From: Sternotherus odoratus
Lineage: Eukaryota; Chordata; Testudines; Kinosternidae
Assembly (NCBI GenBank): GCA_032164245.1
Contig: JAVMKO010000022.1
Location: 10,105,845 to 10,169,844 of the forward strand
Length of the DNA stretch: 64,000 nucleotides
Direction: 5' to 3'
The notes below the pieces were generated by a model. It searched no databases and was not told the DNA's origin. It saw only the letters and a program-made list of their open reading frames with translations. This document shows, one piece after another, positions 34,382 to 47,410 of this stretch (its first letter is position 1; every line of letters starts with the position of its first letter). Position numbers and translations under genes: made by a program.

Positions 34382-34734
34382 CCTGCCTGACTTCCCATCC
34401 CATTTGGGTACACAAGGGTACTCACTCCACCAGCCAGTCCTATCCTCATCGCACTCAATCCAGGGCTCTGACTTTGCAGCTAAGACGTGGAGGTAGCAGA
34501 GCGAATGCTACGGAAGGTGCACACAGATACCATGGCAATCAGAGAGAGAAAGCAATGAGAGACGTGTATGGATGGATGGACAGATATCCCTTTCCTAGAG
34601 ACTTTTCGAACACTAATGAATTGACCTTCACCACATCTCTGGGAAGTGGGTGCTATTGTCCCCTCTCAGTTCAATGCCAGTATCACAGCACAAACCCAAC
34701 AGACGGTGAGAAACATGCTGGCTAGCCAGACGCA

Positions 34735-34795
34735 CAGGAGAAGTGAAGGGACTGGACTCAATCGCCCCTTCCAGCCCTGTATTCTCAGAGTGATA
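34735..34795 (+). repeat. CR1 LINE terminal fragment
   Basis: AAGGGACTGGACTCAATCGC then CCCTTCCAGCCCTGTATTCT matches the CR1 last 60 bases. Short, so medium support. Confidence 0.6.
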
Positions 34796-35319
34796 CTGCC
34801 TGCTTCTGCCTGGCATTGATCCTCACTGTGGATACCAGGCTACTGGGAAGCAGATCCCCACCTCGCCACTCCCTGCTGAGGGTGACCTCAGGAGCTCCAT
34901 AATGGCCTGGTCAATATAATGGCCGGGTTAATATAAGGACTTCATTAATATGCATGCACCAGACGTGGTCTGACTGAACAAACGTGAACACCACAAAGCC
35001 CTTTATTTACCCCTTGAAAAGCTTCCAGTCCATAAGGCTCTCGCTCTCTGGTTTTTCCCAGGATCTCCTGCCTGCAAACCGTCTCCCTGGGGATCTTCCA
35101 CCCTCCCCGGAAAAAACAATCCTCTATTACTCCATGCACCGCGCTGCTCCACTGGAGTGTATTATCATCAATGCAAAACTAAAACCTCCGTCTTAGTGCA
35201 ATATTAGGGTTGAGCTTTTTAAACAAGCTAATGCAAAGTGATTCCAAGTTCTGGCTCCCACAGGGACCAACACATGGCTCATGTTTGGTATTACTTTATA
35301 GGGAGTAAATATTTATGCC

Positions 35320-35500
35320 CCAGTATAATAATAATTCTTTGTTCTTATGCCTCATGGATTGCCAGGCTCTTTGCAGAAGGAGGGTAAGCATCATTACCCC
35401 CATTTGACTGATAGGGAAACCGAGGCACATGGATAAGACTCATGACTCCCAGGGCAGTTCAGTGGCAGAATTAGAACCCAGGTCTCCTGAATCCCTCTTG
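35320..35500 (-). repeat. MIR/CORE-like SINE
   Basis: CATCATTACCCCCATTTGAC, GGGAAACCGAGGCACATGGA and ATTAGAACCCAGGTCTCCTG in inverted order. Confidence 0.8.
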
Positions 35501-36214
35501 GCCCCATGCTCAAATTCTGCCCGGGAGAACAGCTGCAAGACTGAAATGTCTTGAGCACTCAAGTGGGAGTGATAGCTTTGCCCTGCTCCACATCCCCACA
35601 CTTCCGAAAGCAAAGGCACTCTCTCCCCGACTCTAGTTGTTTGACCTTCCCCTGAACCAGTTGGTGTCTTCCCAGGGTTTAGCAGTACATTGTATAAATC
35701 AGGGTAATGCTTATCGGAAGTTATTAAGGGAGGAATTTTCATGTCCTGCCATCAATTAGGTTCTTGCACAAAAGGCCAAAGGTTTTCTTCTCTAACACAG
35801 AGATGGAAGCAAGGATGATGCTGGGTGGATGCCAGCGCCATCTCCCCCCTGCCTGGATGGAAACCAGCTGAAAGGGACAGTGGGGCCAGCCTCAGCCGGT
35901 GACACATGGGCCCCTGCGAAAGGGGAAGGGTCTAGGAGTGACCCAGTGACTCCAGCTCCCTGCAGACCATGCTTTACGGCAAGGGATGGGCAAAGCCAAG
36001 GTGGGTTTGGTTCTGCAGAACCCACATCACTCACACTTTTGTTTTCGCGAAAGCCAAAACCGGGAGACACATCCCATTTTATTCTATCCACATGCCCCAG
36101 AGCCGAGGGAGGTGTAGATAAACGCCAGCTCTGCTCATGGAGCCGGGGTACCCTTTCATACAACACATCTTAAAGCCTGTTCCCTTTCCTTGGGTGGACT
36201 GGGGCTGCGATGGG

Positions 36215-36300
36215 ACAGAACCTGGCTAAGAACCAAGAGCCCTGGTGTCCAGCTCCTCGCTCTAATCACTAGCCAAACTCCCACCCTTTCCACCCAAGGG
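36215..36300. repeat. SINE-associated repeat fragment
   Basis: GGCTAAGAACCAAGAGCCCT, GGTGTCCAGCTCCTCGCTCT and AATCACTAGCC match a short unit that often adjoins these SINEs; compare 755-800. Boundaries are uncertain. Confidence 0.4.
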
Positions 36301-38802
36301 TGCAACAAGTCCAGGAGCAGACGAGTGTGGCTATGGGCTCCGCACAGGGACACCTGTAAGCGAGGGCTGGTGCATCCCTTTTGCAGCGTGCCGGGAGACC
36401 AAGGGGATGTGGTACCAAGCACTCCTCACACAGAGCGAATGAGCTCGACAGCCCCCCAGTGAGTTCATTTCTCCCATTCTCACAGACACCGGCCTGGCCT
36501 ACGGTGATGCGGCTGTGAGTGCCTGTAGGACCACGCAGCACCCTCCTGCAATCGCCCCAACAGTTCCCCGGTGCCAGCATGCTTCACCCCCAGACCCTGC
36601 AAACCGCCCACCCCCAATGGGGACCAATCCAGGAGCTGCTGCTGAGTTCTGAGTGCAGGCCCAGCCCGCGGGGGAGGAGGGGTGGACATAGGGTTTGGGT
36701 TCTGCCCTGGACAGACGCTTTCTCATGCTGAGGTATATTTTCCACCAGCACAATTGGCCGGGGCGCTCCCTGTACAGCACACTGTCCGTTGACTCAGGCG
36801 AGCTGTCGCCCTGGGATGGGTAAACACGGAACAAAACGGAGCAAAAAAATAAACTAATCATCATCATAATACAACCAACCCTCAGCACCAAGCCTCCTGT
36901 GCGGCACCTGGTATCAATCACACGCCCAAAGCCACCTCGGGAATCCCAGCAATCCCTGAGCCACTCAGCAGTCAAGCTTGCTTCCCAGGTGGGCCTTTTG
37001 CCTTCCCCGTGGGGCGTTGTATCCTGCTGGCTTGGTTAACCCCTCCCCCTCAGGGCATGGCTAGTACAGTCAGATCTCCCACTCCTGTTTCAATCTCCTT
37101 TCATCCCCTGCCCTGGACTGTTCCCACCCTAGTGCCTCCTTTCTCGTGGTATGGGCACCAACTACGAGAAGGGGGAGTGCCCTCACAAATCAGGGTATGA
37201 GAGGCTATGGAGAGGGTGGTGCAGCCCAGAGGGTGAAGCGTGGTGTTTTGCCGGGAAGGAGAGTCTCTTATGCTGCCTTGCAGGCAGCCAAGACCAGCTC
37301 CCTTACAGGCAGGGAAAGCTGAGGCGCCGGTACCTCTGAGGCACCCCAGAACTTTGCAAAGCCAAGAGAGCGTGAAACATCCCAGTGCCAACATGCAGGG
37401 ACAGGCCCTCCATCCAAACAGAGCCAGGCTGAGCTGACCTCTCTCTGCTCACCCACCCCTAGGGTCCGGATCTTGTGCCCCACTAAGAACCGCCCAGGGA
37501 GCTGTGCAGGATCCCACAGCAGCCAGGGCGTCGAGGAATTTGCTGCTGCCCCATCCCGGGTCTGCCAGGTGCATGAGGGCTGGGGGCGACGCCGGTCTTT
37601 AATTAGCGTTCCATTTCCCAGCACCAACATCAACACCGGATGGGGCCCAGGTCATGGGATCCCATCTTACCCTGGAAAACAGCCAGCAGCGAAGTTCCCC
37701 GATATTCCTTATCGAGAGGGGCTGTCCTTAACACCAGTGAATTCCTTTGCCCTCTCAGGAAGAGGCCTGTCTGCATGCCTCAGACACGGGGCGCATCTCT
37801 TGCCCCACACGAGCAAGGGCCTGTCTCTGTACCTCTCTCCCCATCACCCCCGCTCTGCCCCATACAGGGAGGGCTCTGGGCTGTCACTGTCCTGCCCACC
37901 CCATCCCCATACCACATGCTTTGCAGATCGATCAGCACTGCACACTCACAGCTGTGCTCCTCTGACACACGCATTCTTCAGATGCTCTTTGCGAGCCAGC
38001 CAACAGAGTTTATTTGGTCTTCGATGAGAGGGGTGAGAGGAGAGATCCCCCACCCTTCTCCAGCCCCCTTGGTTTTCATTCATAAGCAGAGAGGGCTAGG
38101 CTGTGTCCCTGGCATGCATGCTAACTCTAACCCTCCACAACAGGCTCGGTACCTTGCCAGACACGTGCATATCAGATTGCGCTGGCTACACAGGACAGCT
38201 GGTACCACTCGCTGGAAATTCTTCCAACAGCCACGACAGCAATTTCTGCAACAGATGGGAAGGGATGGAGAATTCTTGGTGTCCCTTCAGTGGTATGAAG
38301 AGCTGCCAGTGTTGGTTTACAAGAACAAGGGGGCATTCAATGAACATTCAAACAGCAGCAAATTGGAAAGCTAGCCAAGGAAATACTTTTTAACCCAATG
38401 CACAGTTAGCCAGTGGGAGTCAGTGCCTTAAGATGCCAATGAGGCCAAGAACCTAGCAGAATTGTTTGTTTAAAGGACTTGGAGATTTGCATGGATAATG
38501 AGGTCATTCCAAATGACAACAGGAAGGATTAACAAATACCCCCCTTTCCCCAAAGGAGTATGAAAAGTCTAGAAAGTCTCATGGTTTAGGGATGTGTGAT
38601 GCGGAAACCTCAACACTGGTCAGTGGACTGAGACCCACCCAACTCGTTTCATGCAGGCTAAGGAGTGGCTGCTGGATACGGCCAAGACTTTCCCTGAACT
38701 GGAGACAAAAGTCTTTTGTATCCCAGAGCTGGGGGGATTCTAAGGATACTCAGACACCACCCAGCAAAATCCTGCCCCCTTTGAGGTGGCTGGTATTTTG
38801 CC

Positions 38803-39040
38803 ATTCATAGATTCCCCGGACAGAAGAGGCCACTGTGATCATCCTGCCTAACACAGGCCGTTGAACGTCCCCGGAATAATTCCTAGGGCAGATCACTTAG
38901 AAAAAACAACCCATCTGGATTTTAAAACTGCCAGATGAGGACAATCCACCACGACCTGGAGTAAACTGTCCCAGTGGTTAACTACCCGTGCTGTTAAACA
39001 CACGACTTCAATGGGACCAGGATTTAACCCATCCTGATCA
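38803..39040 (-). repeat. CR1 LINE 3' fragment
   Basis: ATAGATTCCCCGGACAGAAG, CACTGTGATCATCCTGCCTA, CAATCCACCACGACCTGGAG and CAGTGGTTAACTACCCGTGC follow the inverted CR1 tail order; moderately decayed. Confidence 0.85.
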
Positions 39041-41613
39041 CCTCGTCCGACTACCTCCCTGCCACAGGCCAACCATCCACAGATAGCAGGAGGAAACCTG
39101 AGATAGCCGGGTAAGCTCCTGCAGCATCTATTCAGGGCAAGCTATTAGACCATCCAACCCATCAGAGATGGTTCAGGAGTGGGCAGGTATGTTACTTCCC
39201 CATACACAGGCCCTTACTCTGCCGATCATTTAGAGAGGGGTCACAAGCCAACCGATTCCATCCCCACGCGTACTGTTTAGTCTGGGCTTCCCTTCCACTC
39301 TAGTCGTTCCAGCCCGGCCCACGGTTTTGGTCTAAGCCTCTTTCCTTCATCCTCTTGTCTAGTATTTTTCCTCTCTGAAAGGAGGAGCCAGGCAGCTGTT
39401 TTCCAGGCGTGGCGTCAGCTGCTTTTGGAATCCAACAGCCCTTCCTTTAGTCTTCCCCTCTCCCAGACATTAACGTCCCATGTGGCCTTGCTGCCAAGGA
39501 CAGGAGGAGCTGACAGCCCATGCCTTTGGCACGTCACTCAAATCTGCGCCAGCATCTTTTCCGTGGCTCCGAAGGAATGCTACATCCCAGGGAGACCGGG
39601 CCGTGGTAACAGGCAAAGGAAACAGTTGACTCCACATTACCAGTTCGAATCCAGCCCAGTTCAGTGGGGGCCAGAATCTCTTACTCGGAGGAAGGCTATT
39701 TGGTGGCCTTTGAGAAATTAATCAGGATGTTCAGGCCAGGTATTAATAGATCATGCCACAAAACTATCTTAATTCAGCAAAGACTCAACTGACCCTGGTG
39801 GCTTAACTGCCCTCTGTGTCCAGGAGTGAGGCTGCAGGGAGAAACCCACATGATTAGCTAGATAGGCAGTGGGCTTAGGTCTCCAGCATCAGTCAAGTTT
39901 AGTACCTTCACTGGTGCTAAATCCTCATGATAAAGTTCTTGTCTGTCCAGTTGCCTGTGGAAAAGGATGAATGTGTCCGGATATGCCAGGCACTAGTCCA
40001 AAGCTCTTGGCCTATAGACATCAAAGGGACTTGTGAGTTTTCAAACTGTAGACCCGGTGTTGACTCATGTTATGCAAATTTCTTACCTGGAAAAATTGTG
40101 GGTGTTTGTTTCACACTAGGTATCTGGAGCATATGTTTCCTTAGCAAAGCTATATGACAGCAGCAAGTGCTGTTTAGCAAGTGGCGCTTTCCCTTGACTC
40201 TTTTATTCCATTTCCTTGTTTGGGTGGAGACAGATGGAAAGTAATTTCCGTGCAAATTCAAGGAGCTGGCACTCAAATCAATACACAGGGCATGGAGAAG
40301 CACAACAAGAAAATACACAGAAAGCAACTGTATCAGTTTGGACTCCGGGGTCTAATGGAGAATAACCCCGGCTGGCACATGATTTTTTATTACACCCTTC
40401 TGTAGGATCGACCTATATTGCTTGGCAAATATTTTAAGAAGAATGGGGGCCTGAGCAACGCCCCAGAAAAGTTTGGATTCAGCACCAAACTTTACAGCTA
40501 AGGCCAGTCTCTAAATTCAGCTTGTTTTTCTACATGCTGCGACCGGACACAAACTTTGACTTTTCTCCTCTATAACTATTCACCGTGTCAATGCTTCTGC
40601 CTGAGCTCTTTGGGCACCAGCCTTTCCTTTGCTTCTGTGCCCCCCGAGCCCTGCACTGGACACACGTTTAAGACGCTCCAAGCCCAGTGCCTGATTCCCA
40701 ATGTCCTGGGCCTCCTGGGTAAAATACATCATTTCCGGCCCTGGCTTGTCCACCCCACTCATACCTCATTTCCCCTACCTACGCAGCTGCACTGGGTCTC
40801 TTACCTCCGTGTGCTCGATTTGCCCATCACTCCGGCTTCTCCAGTTCCGTTTCCATTCCAGACCTTCCCCTGCGCCCATCACCATGGCATCTTAGCCCCT
40901 TCTTTCCTCTGCACCTGGTACCATTCTCATTGCATTTCCCTTCTGCAGCCAACCTCTCCTGCTCCATTTTGTCCTTTAAACGCCTCCGAGGCTTAGTCTC
41001 TCTTTGGAGCATCTGGCTGTTTATTCTAGGGAGAAGTTGTTGGGTTTTGCCCTCAAATATCTCCTTTTCCAAGGAGTTGTTATGCTATTTTGTTCGTATT
41101 CTTTGGCATGAATGTTGCTGCCCCCCTCCTCCCCCCCGGACTGATAGCAAGCTCTTCAAAGACCCTTGGTGTGCATTGGGGGAAATTCCGCCTAATCCAA
41201 CAACCAACCCATTGTCCTGCGGCAGGGATCCCCAGGCACGGATAGGAAAGTGTTAACTATTCTCCTCCTCCCCACAGCTGCACACTGGCCAGCTGTGGAG
41301 AAGAGAAATGTTGCAGGCAGCATCAGATTTCCAAAACATTCCAGGATCATGCATCAACTCTCTGAGGACTGCATCTCCCTTCACTACTTCTTAAAAAACT
41401 GGCCTTCCAGTCTTGCATAAAATAGGAATCATAGCTAATGACAATGGAGGATAGAGACATGAAGGGTTAACTAAGTAGGCATGCAGAGATTGGACCGGAT
41501 AATAGAACACACCTCCTCCTTTGACTCTTGCCCCAACTCCAACCTTTGCTGTGAATTTTAACACAAATGTTCGGTGAGCGTTGAAAAAGTTTGGTCCAGC
41601 ATTTCAACGCACG

Positions 41614-42065
41614 ATGCTGGCAGACCCGTTGCCAGCTCATGCCAGGTCCACAGGCCTTAGGGTGACCATACAGCAAGTGTGAAAAACTGGGATGGGGGTG
41701 GGGAGTAATAGGAGCCTATATAAAACCCAAAAATTGGGACTGTCCCTATAAAATCAGGACATCTGGTCACCTACCAGGCCTCAATGGGACACTGGCAGAT
41801 ACCCAGCTGGAGTCAGTCTGGCTCACCTGTGTGTTAATATTGATGAAAAAGGCATTAAAATGATGAGAAAGTGTTTAGTATTTAGACTCTATTGAATGCT
41901 TGTGAGGGGCTGCATTCATTAATCTCACTTATAATATCTGTACTCCACATCGAAATGTAATAGCTGACTGGTCACCTCTTGGGAGCCTCTGTGACATGTA
42001 TGAATCACCATACAGGAGAGGGACATTAATTAGTGTGAGGAGCTGCTCTTCTACAGAAGTTGTTG
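41614..42065 (+). repeat. Unclassified host repeat, copy A (possibly LTR), with MITE inside
   Basis: Shares with 62324-62800 the blocks GCTGGCAGAC, CCAGCTCATGCCA, ACCCAGCTGGAGTCAGTCTG, GCTCACCTGTGTGTTAATAT and GTTAATTAG-like sequence near the right end. In copy A the MITE sits at 41659-41772, between the second and third blocks. Function and class are unknown; an LTR is a guess from size and occurrence. Confidence 0.65.
41659..41772. mobile_element. Short MITE with AGGGTGACCA ends, copy 1
   Basis: Begins AGGGTGACCATACAGCAAGT and ends GGACATCTGGTCACCT, so the ends are inverted copies of each other (AGGGTGACCA versus AGGTGACCAG). It is about 114 bases with no coding capacity. CAGGCCT lies close to both ends and may be a remnant of the target duplication. 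Confidence 0.75.
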
Positions 42066-42848
42066 CATGCACAGGTAGTCGCACTCAGGTGGGAGTAGCC
42101 CGGTTAGCCTAGCCCAGGTGCGACAAGCCACATTGCAAAGCCCTGCCCAAGTTACAGATTCCTGGGGCGGGTCGCTAGGACGTCTGGGGGCACATCCGTG
42201 GTTCTTTACGCTGCAGTGAGCTGAGCTGCTCAGGTTCTTTCCCAGTAAATTGTGGGAGAACTTGTCTGTCCTTCTGGACGCATGGGGGGATTGTGGGAAG
42301 GCACTGGAGGACTACCAGCATTCAAGTGGCTGACTGCAGAGGGGACGGCTTACCAGTCTGAGTGAAACACGCCTCACTTGGGTTTTAGCCCCAGGCAAGC
42401 CAGCAAGTCTCAGCTGATAGCAGGACTTAACCCAGATCACAAGGTTTTGTGCATGGCAGTAGGAGGGTTAGAGGCAGCACCCAGATAAGCACTGACTAAT
42501 TCTGCCTTGAGGACAGACCCTAAAGCTCTTCTCATTCCTGAAGGAAAACCTCAGTGACTCATTCTAAGGCCTTCACAGCTAAAACGGTCCAGCTCCTCAT
42601 GCCCTCTCCCCCTCTCCCTTTTCCTCCCGTCCCTCCTCCACTTGTTTCCAGCGAGTTCATTCCCAGTCACTCTGTTGGCACTACCGCACAGTGGGTTTAT
42701 CCAAAAGCCTTTACACACACACCCCGCAGCGGGGTTCTCGTCTGCTGTCACCTCTTCCCTTTCATGCCATAGTGTGGGTTGTTTTTTTCTCCGGGTGACC
42801 TTGGTGATGATAATTAGCCATGAAGCTTCACAGCTTAGCCATGCTATC

Positions 42849-42900
42849 AGGAGTGCATTTGCTGCCTCTCTCTCTTGGGACAGGCAGCAAATGCACTCCT
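42849..42900. repeat. Perfect 19-bp inverted repeat with 14-base loop
   Basis: AGGAGTGCATTTGCTGCCT at 42849-42867 is the exact reverse complement of 42882-42900. The loop is CT-rich. TATCAG flanks both sides (42845-42850 and 42901-42906). It is a hairpin in either strand's RNA. Confidence 0.9.
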
Positions 42901-44984
42901 TATCAGCTAGGCTTTTTTTCTCCCCGAGCTATGGTTAATGACAGGGAAAGCAATTCAGATCTACTCCAGAGAACCAGGAAACCTCATCAACAAGCTGCTT
43001 CTAATTAGTCACTGGTACAAGATGTAAAAGAACAAAACAATCACTAGCTCATGGAAGCGTTAACCCCTTAGGAAAGGGCAGGTCCCAATGCCTCAAGGGC
43101 GATCAAGTGGGGAAAGGGACCAGGTTCCAAAGGGTGCCAACATGAGGGTGCTGCAGAAGTAGCTCGTGGCTGCTTGAACCCACAATCTTATGGGGGCAGC
43201 TCACGGGCTTGCCTTATTTCTCACCCCAGTGGAGAAGGGAACGTCACTGCTGGGCCTTGGCTTTAGGATAGACGGGAGGCAGCTTGGCCCTCAGCTCTGG
43301 TCCTGGGGGAACTTCACTAGGGAAAAAAGGAGGATTTCTGGCCATTGTGAGGTCCAAGTCCTGCCAAGCTCCCTCAGGTGGCTCTCCTGATATGTCCAGT
43401 CTCCTACTGTTTGTGGCCCCTACCACTGTCCCTTCCTCACAAGCTGAGAGCCAGCAGCGAAGAGACAGTCATAGCTGCGTCCTGGGAGTGGGTACCTGTC
43501 AAAGGGAGGTGCAGTGGCTGTGTGAAGAGGATGGGGGGTGGGTCAAGAGGAAGAACCCGGGAGTGAATTGGTGGTGAAGGTAAGATGGAGACAGAGCTCC
43601 AGGGGGAGAGGAGAGGAACTGAGCATGGAAGCCAAGTGTTGTGCTCACTGGAGAAGGCTCATTTTGACTCGAGCTGGCTGGGAATTTTTTTGACAAAAAA
43701 CTTCTTTTCGTTGGAAAACCCTGATCTGTTGAAACCAGAACTTTTTGCAGAAACACGTTGGTTGCAGCCGAACTCGCAACCAAACTCCGAACCCGAGCCT
43801 GCCTGCTGGTTCCAGCACTTCTGTTCCCCCCCTTCCCCCCCCAGGGGGGGCTCTCTACAGCTAGTCTGGCAGAAGTGAAGATGCCCTGTTCAGAGACTTT
43901 TTACCCCTTCAGGCACTTGAGTGAGCTTTGCAGTGACATGGTGCGACCTTTGCAGAATAAGGCAGCATTTATTGGTCCCCTGGCATACAGCGTCTAGGTT
44001 AGCATGGGAACACCAAGCTGAAATCAGAGTCCCGACTGGCAGAAGCAACCCTCCCAGCATGCTTTCCTGGATCCATCTCCGCTCTCCATTCCCAGTCTGT
44101 GTGACCCTGCATGTGTCAGGAGCAATCTTAAAAACCAGTCTCCTCGCCCCATATTCCTTTGGTCCCCATTTGTAGCCTCCTTTGTAGTCACGAGTTCAGC
44201 CCGCCTCAGCCTCCCCGTCACTGAAAGTTAACACTCTGTCACGGAGGCTCCTGTGGTCGCCTCTGGGGCTTCCATGCGTCTGTGCCGATTCCAGTCAGTT
44301 CTCGTCGGAGCAGCTGCTCTCAACCCAGAAAACATACATGACACATGGCTGTACCTCGTTCCCCTCTCCATTGACAGCCAGTGTATAGCAATGCAGAGAC
44401 AGCAGGTAAACTGAGTCACCCATGGTTGTCCTACACACGTTACAAAAATCCCCTCATTTGCCCCAGCTCTCGCTCTAGGTTCCCACACTTTTTTCATCAC
44501 AGGGGACCTTATTGTAGAGACAGCCATCTGTCTTCTCACTCACAAGCACAGAGGACCACTGTGACGTCCCTGGGGCAACCACAGCCATTGCTTACATGGA
44601 AGAACCAGGTCAGGACAGTGCTGAATGTCCTTTTTAAAGATTCTTTGGATGCACATTAGCTGCTGAAGTAAGGAGAAGGAGCCAGTGCCATGGGAACAGG
44701 CAGCTCACCACAGACCACCAGTGATCCACAGACCACAGACTGGGATTCACTGCTCCAGGGGGTTAAGCCATTAAAATAGCCAGGCTGATGAATCAGAGTC
44801 CTGAGCAAGCCAGAAAAAGTGGAGAAATTTGTGCATCAAGAGAGGTCATGTTGACTTCTCTTGCCTCTTTCTGTCTCTCCTCCTTGCTTTCCTCTCTCTC
44901 CTGCCTTCCCTCACCTCCCTTTTCCCTCACTGTCTCTCTGTATTGTTATGTATAGTGGAGTAGCAGTTGGGAACCACACTCATA

Positions 44985-45060
44985 GACCAGGGCCCCACTG
45001 CGCTAGGTGCTGCACAAACACAAAAAGACCCAAAGAGCTTCCCAGATAAGTAATCCATTG
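44985..45060 (-). repeat. SINE tail module, isolated
   Basis: CAGGGCCCCACTGCGCTAGG and TGCTGCACAAACACAAAAAG are the inverted tail module also found at 28405 and 32020, here without the head. Confidence 0.65.
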
Positions 45061-45169
45061 TCCATTGTCTTGGCATTGCATCTGTCTGCTCCTCCCTCTA
45101 CATTCACCTTTCTCCCTCTCTCTTCATGAGGGGGAAAGGTGGCCTTGTGGTTGATGCCCAGGTCTGAGA

Positions 45170-45590
45170 AGTAGAAGTGCTCAGCTCTGCCACTGACTCC
45201 CTGTCCAACATTGGTCAAGTCACCTAAACCAAGATTTTTTAAACCTGGGGGCCTAAAGCTAGGAGCCCAAAGAAGTGGTTAGATTTTCAAAAGTGCAAAG
45301 CATTCAGCAGCCTCCGCAGAGCTCCACAGGAGCTACTGGGCACACCCATGTAGGTGCCTAAATATAGACACCCCGATTTTAAAACAAAAATAAGTCTCAC
45401 CCTTTCTGTGCCACTGCTTCTCCAGCTATAAAATGGGGATAACTCTCCTATCTACCTACGCATTTGCAGATGCCTTCCCACTATAGCTTCTGAGATTGAA
45501 AGCAAGGCTGGGAGCCTTAAACTTGTGAAGTGCTTTGAGACCCTTGAAGAGCAGGCCCCATACACACGCCAAGCACTGTTTTTATTCCCC
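45170..45590 (+). repeat. MIR/CORE-like SINE interrupted by a foldback repeat
   Basis: The forward SINE starts with CTCAGCTCTGCCACTGACTC and GGTCAAGTCACC. It breaks near 45229, then resumes near 45398 with CACCCTTTCTGTGCCACTGC, TATAAAATGGGGATAACTCT and GTGAAGTGCTTTGAGA. The inserted 45229-45397 is a TTTTCAAAAG-type repeat. Confidence 0.75.
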
Positions 45591-46954
45591 TCTAAGGCAT
45601 GACAGCTGCCTCCCTTTGTGCTCTGTCCTGTGCAAAGACGCTGGGCTCAGAGTCAGTGTCAAGAAGGAGCTTTTGGCTATTTTAACTCCGCCTGTTCATT
45701 AATTGGTTTGTCCCGCTGCTGCTGTATTATTTCCAGACCAAATGGAAAAGGGGGAAGCTGACATCTGGCTGGCCAACACAACTGTTGTACAGGCGCTGCT
45801 TCAGCACCCATGCCAGACAGCAAAACAACACAACGCTGGCTATTGGTGGGGAAAGCAGAATGCAAAGGAGATTAATCAGCATGTCACACAGTGACTGCTC
45901 TTCCAAGCCTTCCCCGAGTCAGGGGGACAGCTACATAACCCTCTCCAAAACACTAATCAAGCCAAACTTTTTTGCTAGGTTCGGTCCTCTGGCGGAGCCC
46001 AACATCTTGCTGACAATCCCTACGTGTTTGGAGAAACTCCACATTGCAGACAATTAGCAGTGCAAACAGCTCCATGGCCTCCCTCCCCCATTCCCCGCTG
46101 CATAAGGACGTGCCAAACGCTAGACAAATGTTGACCTTTTATTACCCCTGGGCCGATGAAGGTCTCCTAATAAATCAGGGCTCTTTGCTGTGGATGGATC
46201 TCACCTCCCTTTGCCCCATTTAGTCATTGTTGAGCTTTCCACTGTTTCAATAGGAAGAGAGGAAGCTTTGGCTCAGAACTGACACCCTGGGAGAGATTGA
46301 TTGGGGGATTTTCTACATGGATGGCAGGCACATGAAAGTGAGTGAACAGACAACTCTGAGCAGTGCAGTTCAAATGTGCCTCAGTCCCGCCCTGCTGTGC
46401 CAGTCCTGAGCCCATCCCATTGATGCTACTCAACCCCAACCTCTACCAGTCCTTCCTGTGCCAATAGTGCCTCCCCTCCTCCCCCACAGCTACACTAATG
46501 CACCTCAATCCGGACCTGCAGCACCCGCCCCCACATTCCAGTTCCGGGCTCTACCAATGTACCACAGTCCTCAACTGCTACCAGTCTTATTCTGTGGAGA
46601 GATTTTTCAAATCTAGCTGGGCTGTGCGGTGCTTTTGTAAAGGTTCCCTCTGCACTGGGCTGAGACCATCACGTTCGTTGCATCAGTGATGCCATTAGAA
46701 GATCTCCAACTATAATCAATTTGTTAACTTTTCTTGTGTCACTCTGACCCTCGGTGGGTGTAATTTAACACACTTGCTCTCTGTTCCACTAATTCTCTTC
46801 TGGGTGACATGCTTATGTTTTCTGATAAATCCCCCCACCGAACCTAGCTGCCACAACACCAAATTGTGCCATCTCCTGCATTGCTGATGCACATAATCTT
46901 TGAAATCAAACCCTGTAAGTGCAATAGAAACACATACTTTTATGAGCTTCAAGA

Positions 46955-47410
46955 CTGGATGCAAACTCAGGAGGGCTTCAATTCCCAGCTCTGCCACGAA
47001 GTCCTTGTGTTACCTTGGGCAAGTCACTTAGTCTCTTCGTGCCTCGGTTTCCCATCTGTACAACAGAAAGAATAATATTTTACTTTCCCTCCCATTCATC
47101 TGTCTGGTCCATTTAGATTGTAAGCTCTCCGGGGCACATGCTGTCCTTTGCTAGGTGTGGGGGCACAGAACCTCACACGATCCCCTATCTTAGCTGGGGC
47201 CAGCAATGATTACATCAATATAAATAATACAAGCCTTTAATCAAATGTCCCAAATAAGAAAATTTATGTAGACATGGATTTCAAGTTAATCAAACAATCA
47301 CACTCTTCGGGGCAGGCACCATCTTTTTGTTCTATGTTTGTACAGTGCCTTACAGATGGCAGAGATTCTGGGAGCTGCCACATTACAAATAGTGATGAGT
47401 AACAATAATG
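46955..47410 (+). repeat. MIR/CORE-like SINE, long forward copy with tail
   Basis: CCCAGCTCTGCCACGAAGTC, ACCTTGGGCAAGTCACTTAG and CGTGCCTCGGTTTCCCATCT are followed by ATTTAGATTGTAAGCTCTCC. A second tail part follows near 47305 (CTTCGGGGCAGGCACCATCT, TTTGTACAGTGCCTTACAGA). The stretch between may be an insertion. Confidence 0.8.

Larger units (their letters stand above)
34382..41613. other. Upstream region, no gene recognised
   Basis: CR1 at 34735-34795 and 38803-39040, a SINE at 35320-35500 and a short repeat piece at 36215-36300. From 36300 to 38800 the DNA is C-rich with long but unsupported frames (244 codons at 37640-38374, 158 at 36499-36975). From 39050 to 41600 nothing was recognised. 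Confidence 0.6.

Noticed and set aside
36499..36975. 158-codon open frame on the minus strand with a hydrophobic stretch
   Set aside because: The hydrophobic run (MMMISLFFCSVLF) comes from an ATCATCATC-type simple stretch; nothing else supports a membrane protein.
37640..38374. 244-codon open frame on the plus strand
   Set aside because: C-rich DNA with low stop frequency; the peptide shows no domain, repeat or signal typical of a real protein, and no splice context was recognised.
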